Positions 25,377-36,300 of a stretch of DNA of 64,000 bases are shown piece by piece (positions within the stretch are counted from its first letter, which is position 1; each line of letters begins with the position of its first letter). The position numbers and the translations under genes are program-made. The DNA comes from Quillaja saponaria (taxonomy: Eukaryota; Streptophyta; Magnoliopsida; Fabales; Quillajaceae), in NCBI GenBank assembly GCA_029379385.1, contig CM055614.1, positions 1,860,001-1,924,000 of the forward strand, given 5' to 3'. The notes under the pieces were generated by a model. The model made no database searches, was not told the origin of the DNA, and saw nothing but the letters and a program-made list of their open reading frames with translations.

Positions 25377-27697
25377 AATTCCTAACACTAATTAGCACAT
25401 TTTAAATTTTAATCAAATGAACTAATTTATTATAATTCTATTAACTGATAATGAATCAACTCTAAGAAAAAAGAAGGATTCTTGACCTATTACAATTTTA
25501 TGAACTTTTCCATTTGAATCTTTATGAATCAAAAAATTAAAAAGCACAATTACAAGAGAAAAGAATTCGTGTGCAACAACTATAAAATCAAGAGCAGTGA
25601 GAAAGAGAAAGTCCATTTGGACAATCTGCTTTCTAATCTAGTAGCAAGATTTGAGGAATTTTCAGACTCTAATATCAATGAAACATGGCTTAGATAAGAT
25701 CGAAGAACAAGAAAAATGGCTGAGAAAGTAATGAAGATTCTGCCGTGGGAGCCTTTAAATTGGAGGTTCTGATTTTGTTGGTATAATAGTGGTTAAACCA
25801 CTGTCTCTGCTTCTGCTTATATTATATAATTAATTAATACAATAATTAGTTTCTTCTCCTTCTTTTAAATTTCGTTGTTGTTTTCTCCTGGTATTATAGT
25901 TGAATATGGATTTTTCTCATAGCAGAAAGAGAAGAGGACTGTCTTTAATTTTTATCAATGAATCAGAAAGATAGGATAGGTATGATGGTTGACCCAACTT
26001 GGTGTTAGATGTCTTTTAAAACAAGAATTGTTACGAGTCTCTTAAGAGTTACTAAAAATAATACTAATTTATAAAGCATCATTACGTACGTAGCATAATC
26101 TATTTGTTATGTAGTGTCTATAAATGAACAAATAAGTCATTACATTTTGGGGTCAAATGTAATAATTTTTTGCTGATTTAATATGATATTCATAATAAAT
26201 TATTTTTATCAAATATATGACTGCATAATTGGTATAAGAATGTAGTGGTTTTATCTTTTTAACTGAAAGATCAAGGCTCTCACCAAATATTATTTTGGAA
26301 TCAGTCCTACCAAAGTTAGTATAATAACAAAAATATGAGGTTTGGAAATTATAATCTATAATCATCTCACTTTTCATTTGAAATTAGTTGATTACTTCAT
26401 GTTTTTAATAATTTTAAGAAAAATGATAAGAAATAAATTTTAATAAAATTTCAATGTAAATGATTTGATTTTGATAGAATTAGAGAATATCTTTATAAAA
26501 ATTGATCACTTAGTTAATTTTTTTTAATTACTATCGCCCAGGTAAGGACATGGTGTATGATACTAGTTTACTGCTTCTTTAATTTCTTCAACTGGGGGCA
26601 AAATGGCGGCTTGATGTATTATTAGGACGGTTTCAAATCTTCCAACTTGTTTCACTTTCATACATTACAAAAATGAGTATAATTATCGTATTGTCATCAT
26701 TATCCAACCCCATTTCTTTCTCTTTCTCTAACTTGTTGCTTTCTATCTTTAATTTTATTTTTTATTTTTTATTTTTTTTGGGATTCCTATGTAGTATTTG
26801 TGTTAGCTAGTTATGTGTTAATCACAGCTTCTAATGGAAATAATAGAGCTTATTCAACACTTTGACCGGCTGTTCCAAAAAAAATAAAAATGAGACGGCA
26901 AAAGGAAGCATCCATGTAAAATCAGGTAGTGGAGTCATTCTTTCCTTGTCTCATAAATATTTTGACTGGGGTTAGTACCCAACAAAGGTCGACCACAGTC
27001 AAAGGTCCATGTAATTAATTTCATAATGCTCCTGTTTTGTTTGGTTTTTTAAATAATTTTTGAATTTAAAATTATTCACAAAATAATTTAATAATAGAAA
27101 ATTTCTTTTTTAAGTTTTACTAAAACGTATTTTTGGTTTGGTGGTAATTGTGCAATTGTCTATGTGAAAAGTTTTGGTATTCAATTTTCCTTAATTGTAA
27201 ATTTTTTTTTAAAAAGAGTGCCAAAACTCAACTTGTTAAGGCTCTAAAAATCACTATATATTAATATATCCCTTTGAGTAGGAGAGCAAGATAAGCTACT
27301 ACGTGGAAAGTCTCTCAAAAAAAAAAAAAAATAGTGTTGTTAAATGCATAAACATGATCTCATCACAGAAATTAGTGTAAGCTACCAAACAAGTATATAG
27401 ATAGACAAATCAAATTTGTTTACGTGGTAAAGTTTTCCATAACTTGGAAACCATATTGTAAGGTTGAACTACTCCATAATTCAATTAGAATTTAGAGGAC
27501 CATTGCTTATTGTTGATGACTTGATGGGTAAGTAGTGCTCGTCAACATTCTGATTTGTGTTCCACAAGTGTTTGTGGTGTTAATCAACCGTGGAATAATA
27601 ATATAACCCTTTATTTTATTTTTATTTTTATTCCTTCGGTGGTGGGGTTGAAAATATATTAGTATTAATGATTTGATTTATTTTAGGTGATTAAATT
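25377..27697. repeat. Tandem segmental duplication, copy A (internally deleted)
   Basis: This is a near-copy of 27694-31056. It carries the 3' flank and last codons of the metalloproteinase gene, then jumps directly to the gene's upstream region, and then continues collinear for about 2 kb. Both copies share many long stretches, for example around TTACGTACGTAGCATAATC (near 26083 and 29549) and AGGAGAGCAAGATAAGC. Relative to copy B about 1,100 bp are missing, from inside the coding region to above the ATG. Confidence 0.9.
25550..25672 (-). pseudogene. 3' remnant of a duplicated metalloproteinase gene
   Basis: This corresponds to the last roughly 40 codons of the intact gene at 27915-29003, including the LSKWTFSFSLLLIL membrane/GPI-signal segment. 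It has an extra stop (TAT to TAG) right after LLLIL, and the later ATG codon is changed to ACG. Everything upstream of residue ~323 is gone. A full copy of the gene's upstream region remains next to it, so it could still be transcribed, but no protease can be made. Confidence 0.88.
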
Positions 27698-27724
27698 TCT
27701 AACACTAATTAGTACACTTTTAAT

Positions 27725-27820
27725 TTTAATCAAATGAGCTAATTTATTATAACTCTACTAATTGATAATAACTTTAATCAAATGAGCTAATTTATTATAA
27801 TTCTATTAACTGATAATGAA
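27725..27820. repeat. 48-bp local tandem duplication at the left end of copy B
   Basis: Two adjacent units start with TTTAATCAAATGAGCTAATT at 27725 and 27773. Copy A has a single unit, so this arose after, or apart from, the large duplication. Confidence 0.85.
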
Positions 27821-27914
27821 TCAACTCTAAGATAAAAGAAGGATTCTTTACCAATTACAATTTTATGAACTTTTCCATTTGAATCTTTATGAATCAAAAA
27901 ATCAAAAAGCACAA

Positions 27915-29003
27915 TTACAAGAAAAAAGAATTCATGTGCAACAAATATAATATCAAGAGCAGTGAGAAAGAGAAAGTCCATTTGGACAATCTGCTTTCTA
28001 ATCCAATAGCAAGATTTGAGGAATTTTCAGACTCTAACAAAGAGCTAAACTTGAAATTAGGATTTGACCCATAAAGTGCTTGAACACCTTCCACGTCGTC
28101 AATCTTCAAGTCTACTTTCTTAGTCCTAGGACTCAAGTTTGGATACATGACCGCTTCTTTAACCGAAGTGTGAGCCAACCCAAGTATATGCCCAATCTCA
28201 TGGGTAGCCACTGATTCCAAATCAATGGCTACCTTTGACTTTTCACGGTCAAAATCAACGGTCCACGTTTCAGCTGCGTCGAGGTGAAATCTTCCATTCT
28301 CAGGTGAAAAAGCATGAGCTAACACACCTAACACCCCATCAAACGGTTCTCCGTCACCGTGATCCCCACGGAAAAACCCGATCCGGATATCGGCCAATTC
28401 ATAGTTTCCCGTCTCGGTAAAATTCACGGGAATCACTGACGACCATCGTGAAAAGGCCCGCTTAAAAACCATCCGGATATCTGATAAGCTGAGGTAATCA
28501 ATCATATTGGATGGAGAGAAAGCATACTTCAGCGTCATCGAAGAGCCACGTACCCACCTTGGCTCACCGGAAAAGTAGGCAAAATGACCAACAGAGTGTA
28601 AACTATGTGACTTGCTTTCTTTTACACCACACCTAGGCGACATGATCGTCGTTATGGTATCGGAGTCTAACTTTCCGGTAACGGGTAAACCAAGCTTCGT
28701 CTGGTAAAGATTAACGGCTGATTCAAATTGGGTATCAAATATATCAGTGAAATTGGTCGTCGTATTGGATATTGGAAGGTAACCAAATCGGTGGAAGTAC
28801 CTTTTGAGCTCCGACATGCCGTTGACGTTGCTGCCTTTGGCAGCGTCCAAAAATCTATCTAATCCGTGCCACGTGACGCTGTGATTATCGGCAGTTAATA
28901 CAGTTACGGACTCTGGTATGGTTATGGCGGGAAAGCAAGGGCGGGAAAGAAAGAGGAAGAAGAAGAAAAGCAAGAACTGGTAGTAACTGAAAAAGGGGAA
29001 CAT
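27915..29003 (-). CDS. Plant matrix metalloproteinase (matrixin), probably GPI-anchored
   Basis: An intronless gene of 362 residues, the usual size for plant MMPs. These are secreted zinc endopeptidases of the cell surface and apoplast. In order: a signal peptide of about 25 residues (very Phe/Leu-rich), a propeptide with peptidoglycan-binding-like repeats, a cysteine-switch motif PRCGVKE at 123-129, the metal-site segment GDHGDGEPFDG (213-223), the catalytic HEIGHILGLAH (268-278), the Met-turn AVMYP (284-288) and a hydrophobic C-terminus (about 341-362) suited to GPI attachment. All three zinc His residues and the Glu are present. ATG 29003 is used because it begins the signal peptide. The gene sits in the second of two tandem copies, and a decayed copy lies about 2.2 kb downstream. 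Confidence 0.96.
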   Translation of the reverse strand: MFPFFSYYQFLLFFFFLFLSRPCFPAITIPESVTVLTADNHSVTWHGLDRFLDAAKGSNVNGMSELKRYFHRFGYLPISNTTTNFTDIFDTQFESAVNLYQTKLGLPVTGKLDSDTITTIMSPRCGVKESKSHSLHSVGHFAYFSGEPRWVRGSSMTLKYAFSPSNMIDYLSLSDIRMVFKRAFSRWSSVIPVNFTETGNYELADIRIGFFRGDHGDGEPFDGVLGVLAHAFSPENGRFHLDAAETWTVDFDREKSKVAIDLESVATHEIGHILGLAHTSVKEAVMYPNLSPRTKKVDLKIDDVEGVQALYGSNPNFKFSSLLESENSSNLAIGLESRLSKWTFSFSLLLILYLLHMNSFFL

Positions 29004-31056
29004 GGTTTAAGGTTGTTAGTATTAGTTATCTTGGGATCAGAGCCTTTGTACTGCAGGAAAAGAAGAGTTTTATTGTGGCGCTTAGGATTAAAAATAATTA
29101 TATAATAAAAGAATTGAATATGTAATATGTACTCTAATTTCAATGAAACATGGCTTAGATAAGATCGAAGAACAAGAAAAATGGCTGAGAAAGTAATGAA
29201 GATTCTGACGTGGGAGCCTTTAAATTGGAGATTCTGATTTTGTTGGTATAATAGTGGTTAAACCACTGTCTCTTCTTCTGCTTATAATATATATTTAATT
29301 AATACAATAATTAGTTTCTTCTCCTTCTTTTAAATTTCGTTGTTGTTTTCTCCTGGTATTATAGTTGAACATGGATTTTTCTCAGAGCAGAAAGAGAAGA
29401 GGAATGTCTAATTTTTATTAATGAATCAGAAAGATAGGATAGGTATGATGGTTGACCCAACTTGGTGTTAGATGTCAATTAAAACATGAATTGTTAAGGG
29501 TCTCTGACGAGTTACTAAAAATAATTATACTAATTTATAAAGCATCATTACGTACGTAGCATAATCTATTTGTCATGTGATGTCTATGAACAAATAAGTC
29601 ATCACTTTTTGGGGTCAAATGTAATAATTTTTTGCTGATTTAATATAATACATACTAAATTAGTTTTATCAAATATATGACTGCATAATTGGTATAAGAA
29701 TGTAGTAGTTTTATCTTTTTAAATTGAAAGATCAAGGTTCTCACCAAATCGTATTTTGGAACCAGTCCTACCAAAGTTAGTATAATAACAAAAATATGAG
29801 TTTTGGAAATTATAATCCATAATGATTTCACTTCGTATTTGAAATTCGTCGATTACTTCATGTTTTTAATAAATGATTTGATTTTGATTGGATTAGAAAA
29901 TAAATTAATCGTGATCCATGACTTAGTTAATTTTTTTATTATTATTATTAATCTCTTTGGTAAGTACATGAATGCTCACCAGTTTACTGCTTCTTTAATT
30001 TCTTCAATTGGGGGCAAAATGGCGGGTTGATGTATTATTAGGACGGTTTCAAATCTTCCAACTTTTTTTATTTTCATACATTACGAAAATGAATATAATT
30101 ATCTTATTGTCATTTGTCATCATTATCCAACCCCATTTCTTTCTCTTTCTATCTTTAATTTTTTTTTTATTATTATTGTTTTTTGGATTCCTATGGAGTA
30201 TTTGTCACTTCATTTGTGTTAGCTAGTTATGTGTTAATCACAGATTCTAATGGAAATAATAGGGCTTATTCAACACTTTTGACCGGCTGTTCCAAAAAAT
30301 AAAATGAGACGGCAAGAGGAAGCATCCATGTAAAATCAGGTGGTGGAGTCATTCTTTCCTTGTCTGATAAATATTTTGACAGGGGTTAGTACCCAACAAA
30401 GGTCGACCACAGCCGAAGGTCCATATAATTAATCTCATAATGCCCCTGTTTGTTTTGGTTTTTGAACTTAAATTTTTTACAAAATTATTTGATAATATAA
30501 ATTTTATTTTTTAAGCTTTACGAAAACATATTTTTGGTTTGGTGGTAATTGTGCAATTGTCTATGTGAAAAGTTTTGGAGTTCAATTTTCCTTCATTGTA
30601 ATGTTTTTATTTTTTTTAAAAGCCTTAAGATTGCCAAAATTCGACTTCTTGCGGCCCTAAAAATCACTATATATGAAAGTATCCCTTTGAGTAGGAGAGC
30701 AAGATAAGCTACTACATGGAAAATCCCTAAAAAAATAGTGTTGTTAAATGCATGAACATGATCTCATCGCAGAAATTAGTGTAAGCTACCAAACAAGTAT
30801 ATAGATTGACAAATCAAATTGGTTTACGTGGTAAAGTTTTCCACAACTTGGAAACAATAATGTAAGGTTGAGCTACTCCATTGCTTATTGTTGATGACTT
30901 GATGGGTAAATAGTGCTCGTCAACATTCTGATTTGTGTTCCACAAGTGTTTGTGGTGCTACTCTACCGTGGAATAATAATATAACATTTTTTTTTTTTTT
31001 TAATTCCTAAAATATATTCATATTAATGATTTGATTTATTTTAGGTAATTAAATTT
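29004..31056 (-). promoter_or_regulatory. Upstream region of the metalloproteinase gene, duplicated in copy A
   Basis: About 2 kb upstream of the ATG, AT-rich, with no coding signal. Nearly all of it recurs at 25666-27697 beside the gene remnant, so both promoter copies are present. No specific element is claimed. Confidence 0.55.
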
Positions 31057-33263
31057 CGTGATTATTTATCATCAGAAGTGGGCTCTTTCCAATTAATAAT
31101 GGGCTTTCACAAGCCCACACTCATGTGATCAACCAAGGCCCAGTAACAGGCTCAATCCGATTAACTTGTCCCTGTGTCACTCTGAGTAGGCATTAAACAA
31201 AAAAAAGGATCATTAGAGTATGACTTCCCGTATATGGGCCACAATGCAATGAATCTCGGTTTTCTTTTTTGAGAAACCTTATATAATCTCTTCGTTGACA
31301 ACGAAATATCTGACATAATGACTAATTTTTTTTTTTCCAAATCAACAAAGTTTACAAATCAATCAAATCGTCTTCCTTGTCTAAACCTAAAGAATAAGAA
31401 AACAAAAAATTAGACAAATCTTATTTTATGGTATTCGAATCCTAAGAATAGGAGAATAATTATCTAAATTTACTAGAATTATTATTTTTATTTTTTATTT
31501 TATTTTATAATTATTAATAGTTTTAGGAGAAAGATCTAAAATATTAATTTGGAATATAATTCTTTCCGATATAAGAGGTCAAAGTCCCTTTTTATTAGGT
31601 TGTATTATATTTGTGAATTGTAAATTGTGTTAATAGCATTGTGACATCAAATAAAATATTTTATTTTAAAAGAAATTATCATCAAATCATTTGAATCTCC
31701 TTCTTTTTTGTCTATATGTAAATATAAATAAAATATAATTGCACTTATGATCACGTTCTCATGACTCTTTTGTATTCGCACGTACATTTAAATTTAAACT
31801 CCACAAAGAGAGCACAATGGGTTGGTTCCTATACATATTACATAATAGTATAATACAATATAATAAAATCGTGGTCCATTGCTTCACCCATCACCAACAA
31901 ACAGAACGAAAGGGCAAAAATCTACGGCCCTAGTTAGCTCAAGGACCCACTATTTCCATTAACCCTCATTTAGGTTCTGAAAGGCGAAAGTGAAAGCATA
32001 ACCTATAGTCGCAGGGGTACCCCATTTACACAAGACTCACCATCTTGATTAATTGCCTTGTAAACTCACACCCATAACATAACATGACATGCTTGTGTGC
32101 TTTTCCTGCGGCATGGGTTCCACTTTTCTCTGTTTGGTAATCAATTGCTTTTTTTAGAGATTTGTGTAACCTTCCATTTCATTTCTATTCTTTAAATAAT
32201 TATAACTGTCAATTCAAAATATACTACATACTCTCGTTTTCTTTATCTCTCTTAGTTTTCTCCATTCAAATAAATAGTAAGGTTTATGAATTATTATTGT
32301 TGGAAAATTAAAAAGAAATTATAATTTATTTTTATTTTTTTAGTAGATGTTTTCCAAGTGCAACACGGCAACACCTTAACAAAGAGATGAGCCCCACTAA
32401 AATTTACTCTTTCACATTGGCAATGGTACTTAGATGCATTTTTTAGTATAATTTTAAAAGAAAATTTGTACCCCAAAAAAAAAAAAAAAAATCAAATACT
32501 CTATTAATTTTGCATGTTATATCTTGCTGGATTATACATCTATTCTCTGGTCCACAGCCTCCTTTCATTTAATACGGACACCTGATTACAAAGAGGCCAG
32601 CAGATAAAAAGGTCTATAAAAATATTTTCGGAATTGAAAATTAGTTTAAAATTTTTAAATTCCAATTTTTATCTTCCATTGCAAAAATCTCCAAACGTCG
32701 CCAACTCTGCTCAGACGGCAATTTTTTGAAAACGACATTGTAGCCGTGTAGGTTAGTTATTGTTTTGCTCCTTTTAGCTCGGAGAAAGTGGTTTTTTCCG
32801 TTCTGTTTCCCACCCGGAAGCCCAGAATTACTACTTTACTTTTGCTTAGTTATTATTAAGTAGAATTACTTTTTTCAAAGATTCCCGGAATTAACAAAAT
32901 CATAAATTTTATGATTTTGCTTTAACAGTAGTATAATTCTGCTAAAGGAAGTTGAAATTAGAAAGAAAGAATATAAAGAAGATTTTCATCTTCTTTCTCT
33001 TTCAATTTCTCTTCCAAAAACCTCCATTGTCTTTCACTTACAAGCTCCACACTCCACAGTGAGATTAGATCATTCAACAAAAACCCTACATCAAGGTTTC
33101 ACTACAAAATTTGATCAACTACCAGCTTTACTACCTGACCATTCATATCCACATTATTTACACTCATACCCATCTTCCTTTACTTCCTTTCTCGTGCTTT
33201 CCTTCACTACCTACACTTACTGTCTCTCTCAGTCCCACATTTTCCCACACAGTACGGAAGGCA
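31057..33263. other. Intergenic region upstream of the O-fucosyltransferase gene
   Basis: AT-rich spacer, turning pyrimidine-rich from about 32980 (CTTCTTTCTC-type leader sequence), probably the 5' UTR of the next gene. No other gene was recognised. Confidence 0.6.
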
Positions 33264-33305
33264 ATGGCTTTTCCATTGAATCATATGAAAAAGTTCGGAA
33301 CTTGA
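33264..33305 (+). CDS. Upstream ORF in O-fucosyltransferase leader
   Basis: A 13-codon reading frame (MAFPLNHMKKFGT) with a good start context (GCAATGG) ends 13 bases before the main ATG at 33319. It is in the presumed leader, so it could lower translation of the main frame. Whether transcripts include it is not known. Confidence 0.5.
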   Translation: MAFPLNHMKKFGT

Positions 33306-33318
33306 TTTTTGAATCCAG

Positions 33319-36300
33319 ATGGGAGTGGCCAAAGCTTGGAGGTTTAGTTTGTTATCAGCGAACCTGGCTCTGTTACAACAGCAAAATAGTAAGCATGTCT
33401 GTTGGAGATCAAAGACGACGGCGTCGTCGTTGCAGCAGAGGAAGCCGATCTCGTGGTCGGTGGTGTGTGGGTTGATGCTATTTGGGTTGGGTTTAATTTC
33501 GCTTTTAACGGGTCATATGGCTTCTGATCTTGAATGGTACTCCCAACGATTGGTCAAGCACGCTTTGTACGCCAAATGGGTAATCTCTCATTTTCTATCT
33601 ATGTATGCGTCTGGCCGAACTGAACTAGAAATGTTGGGTTATGTTGGGTTAACCGTGTGTGTGTTTTCACTCTTCTCGGAATTGGGGTTCAATTTTGTGT
33701 TTGCGATACTGTTTTTGTGGTGTCCGTTAGGATGTCAAATTTAGGGCGAGAGTGCAGACATGGGAGATTAATTATCTATAGCTCACTTTATTAAAGTCGA
33801 TGTCAATTGAAAGTTATTTGATGTTAAACTTTGTAGGATGGGGGTTATCGTGCACCAATTGATATTTGGAAATCACAATATTCTAAGTACTACTACGGAT
33901 GCAGTGAAAGAGGGCGCAGCTTTGCTCGTAAGTTCATTCATTTAAAAGATTTTTTTTTTTTTTTTTTTCTGAGGACCTTCTGACGGTCGACAATTCCATT
34001 CATGTGCCTCTTTCTACATGAATTAATTTAAGCTTTATTGCTTTTCCAAATTTGAACCTTCATCAAATACCAATTCCATTGCAAAATGGAGCTGTTATTG
34101 TGAGTGCAAATGCAGGTTTTTCTTCCCCTTAAAGCCCCAAAGTATGAAAAATGATACTCATTCTTGTTGATTGATAAGCTAATAGATGGAAATTTACAAC
34201 AAAATGAATAATATTGTAATAGAAAATTTAAATTGGAGAGTCTTGTGTATGCTGATCCGCTTCGCTTTAATCCACTTTCCCTGAATGCACAATTTCAGCT
34301 TTTATTTGGTTTTTTACATCAGCAAGACTGAGATATTCATGTATTACTTTCTCTCTCACTTTGGAATGTAGCCGCTGTACGCGAGAGATTGTCAAATGGT
34401 TATTTGCTTATTGCAACTAGTGGAGGACTGAACCAGCAAAGAACTGGAGTAAGTGGGAAAAAAACTTCTTTTCTGCCATATTTCACTATCAAGTGCCAGT
34501 TGAAGATTTATGCCTTCTGATTGCTTAATCATACGTATACATTGTCACTGAGCTTTGTGTAAGGTGGTAAAGGACAGATAAAATTGGAGGTCTTCGGTTT
34601 TTTCATGCTAATGAAAAACACAGAGTATAACTAGATTTGATGTATTGCTTGCTTTGGGCAATCAATTTGGTCTTACTTATTTTTGGTCAATATGAGGCTG
34701 GGTGAGGTTTGATGTGGTAGTCTTTGCAGTGAAGTTTTTGTCTTCTTATTTTTTCTTTTTCCTAAAATTGAACATGTTATTATTGTGGACAACATTACCC
34801 TCCTACCAGATAACAGATGCTGTGGTTGTTGCACGAATTCTGAATGCTACACTAGTAGTACCTGAGTTGGACCATCATTCCTATTGGAAAGATGATAGGT
34901 AATTTTCATATTTTATCACTTTCCTACAACACCATTCATTACTTTTGAGGTAGAGACGGGCATTCAATTCTGCTGCTGTTACTTAATGAATATCCCTTCC
35001 TTGGCATACAGTGACTTCATCAACATTTTCGATCTTGATTGGTTCATTTCTTACCTTGCAAAAGATGTCACTATTGTTAAAAGAGTTCCTGATAAAGTCA
35101 TGCGGGCAATGGAAAAACCCCCATATACAATGCGTGTCCCAAGGAAGTCAGAGCCTGAATATTATCTTGATCAAGTTTTGCCAATACTCTTAAGAAGGCG
35201 TGTAAGGCCCCTTCACTCAGTTAGTAATCAATATCTTTTGAAAAGATTGAATGTCTAATGAGGCATATCAAATTTAATTTTTCATTTCAGTTTTGGTACA
35301 CCTTTATCTTTCTCTTCAATTTTTGGAAATTCTCAAATATATCAGAAACGTAAAGTGCTATATTTCTTTGAGAACTGTCAAAGATGAAAGATGGTAATTT
35401 GTAATTTACGATTGTCATTCTGCTATATATTTCTATGGTTTCTTGATGTGAGATGACTAATATTTATAGATTTTGCAGGTAGTGCAATTGACAAAGTTTG
35501 ACTACAGACTTGCAAATAACCTTGATGAAGAGCTACAAAGATTAAGATGCCGGGTTAACTATCATGCTTTAAGATTTACAAAACCCATCCGGGAGCTTGG
35601 TCAAAGACTTGTGATGAGAATGAGACAGATGGAAAACCGCTTTATTGCAGTTCATTTGAGGTTTGTTTGTATTAATTTCATATATATATATATATATTTG
35701 TAAAGGTAATGTCGCAAATGTCAACATTATGGAGCAATGCATTTTTTGTGTATGAAACCCTTGGCTTTCTTCCTTCCTCCTCCTCACCTGAAGATATATA
35801 TATATATATATATACACAGTCTATTATTTAGCCTTTTGTTTTGGTGTGTTTTATTAGCTCATTCTAAGATTATATTGATTGTTCTTCAGTTTTAACAGTC
35901 CCAATATCACAATTACCTAAAATCTGTAAGCTGTGTTCTATTTTTAAAACAATTATCAAGTGTCAGATTTCATTATTATTTTTTTTTTCTTTTGATGATA
36001 GGTTTGAACCAGATATGCTAGCATTTTCAGGTTGTTATTTTGGCGGGGGAGAAAAGGAGAGACTTGAGCTAGGTGAAATAAGGAAAAGATGGACAACACT
36101 GCCTGTAAGACTGCAGCTCTACTTGACTCTGTGTTAAAATATTCTAACATTTCACCTGGCAAGATGATGAAAGTTTGCATTTTTGTCTCTGTGGGGGACA
36201 AAAGTTGGAAACCTGTTTTTATTTTGCAATACACTCTCTACTCTGTAGTATGGTTTCCAATTGCAAATGGTTATGCTTTACCATGTTGTTAAAGATGGGA

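Larger units (their letters stand above)
27694..31056. repeat. Tandem segmental duplication, copy B (with the intact gene)
   Basis: Second copy of the duplicated unit, about 3.36 kb. It includes the metalloproteinase 3' flank, the intact gene (27915-29003) and about 2 kb of upstream sequence. It ends at AAATTT (31051-31056), the same context in which copy A ends (27693-27698). The copies differ by scattered substitutions and small indels, so the duplication is not very recent. Confidence 0.9.

Noticed and set aside
33059..33475. A 138-codon frame over the O-fucosyltransferase leader
   Set aside because: It has no ATG start, overlaps the true first exon in another frame, and has an Arg-rich end typical of a shadow frame.
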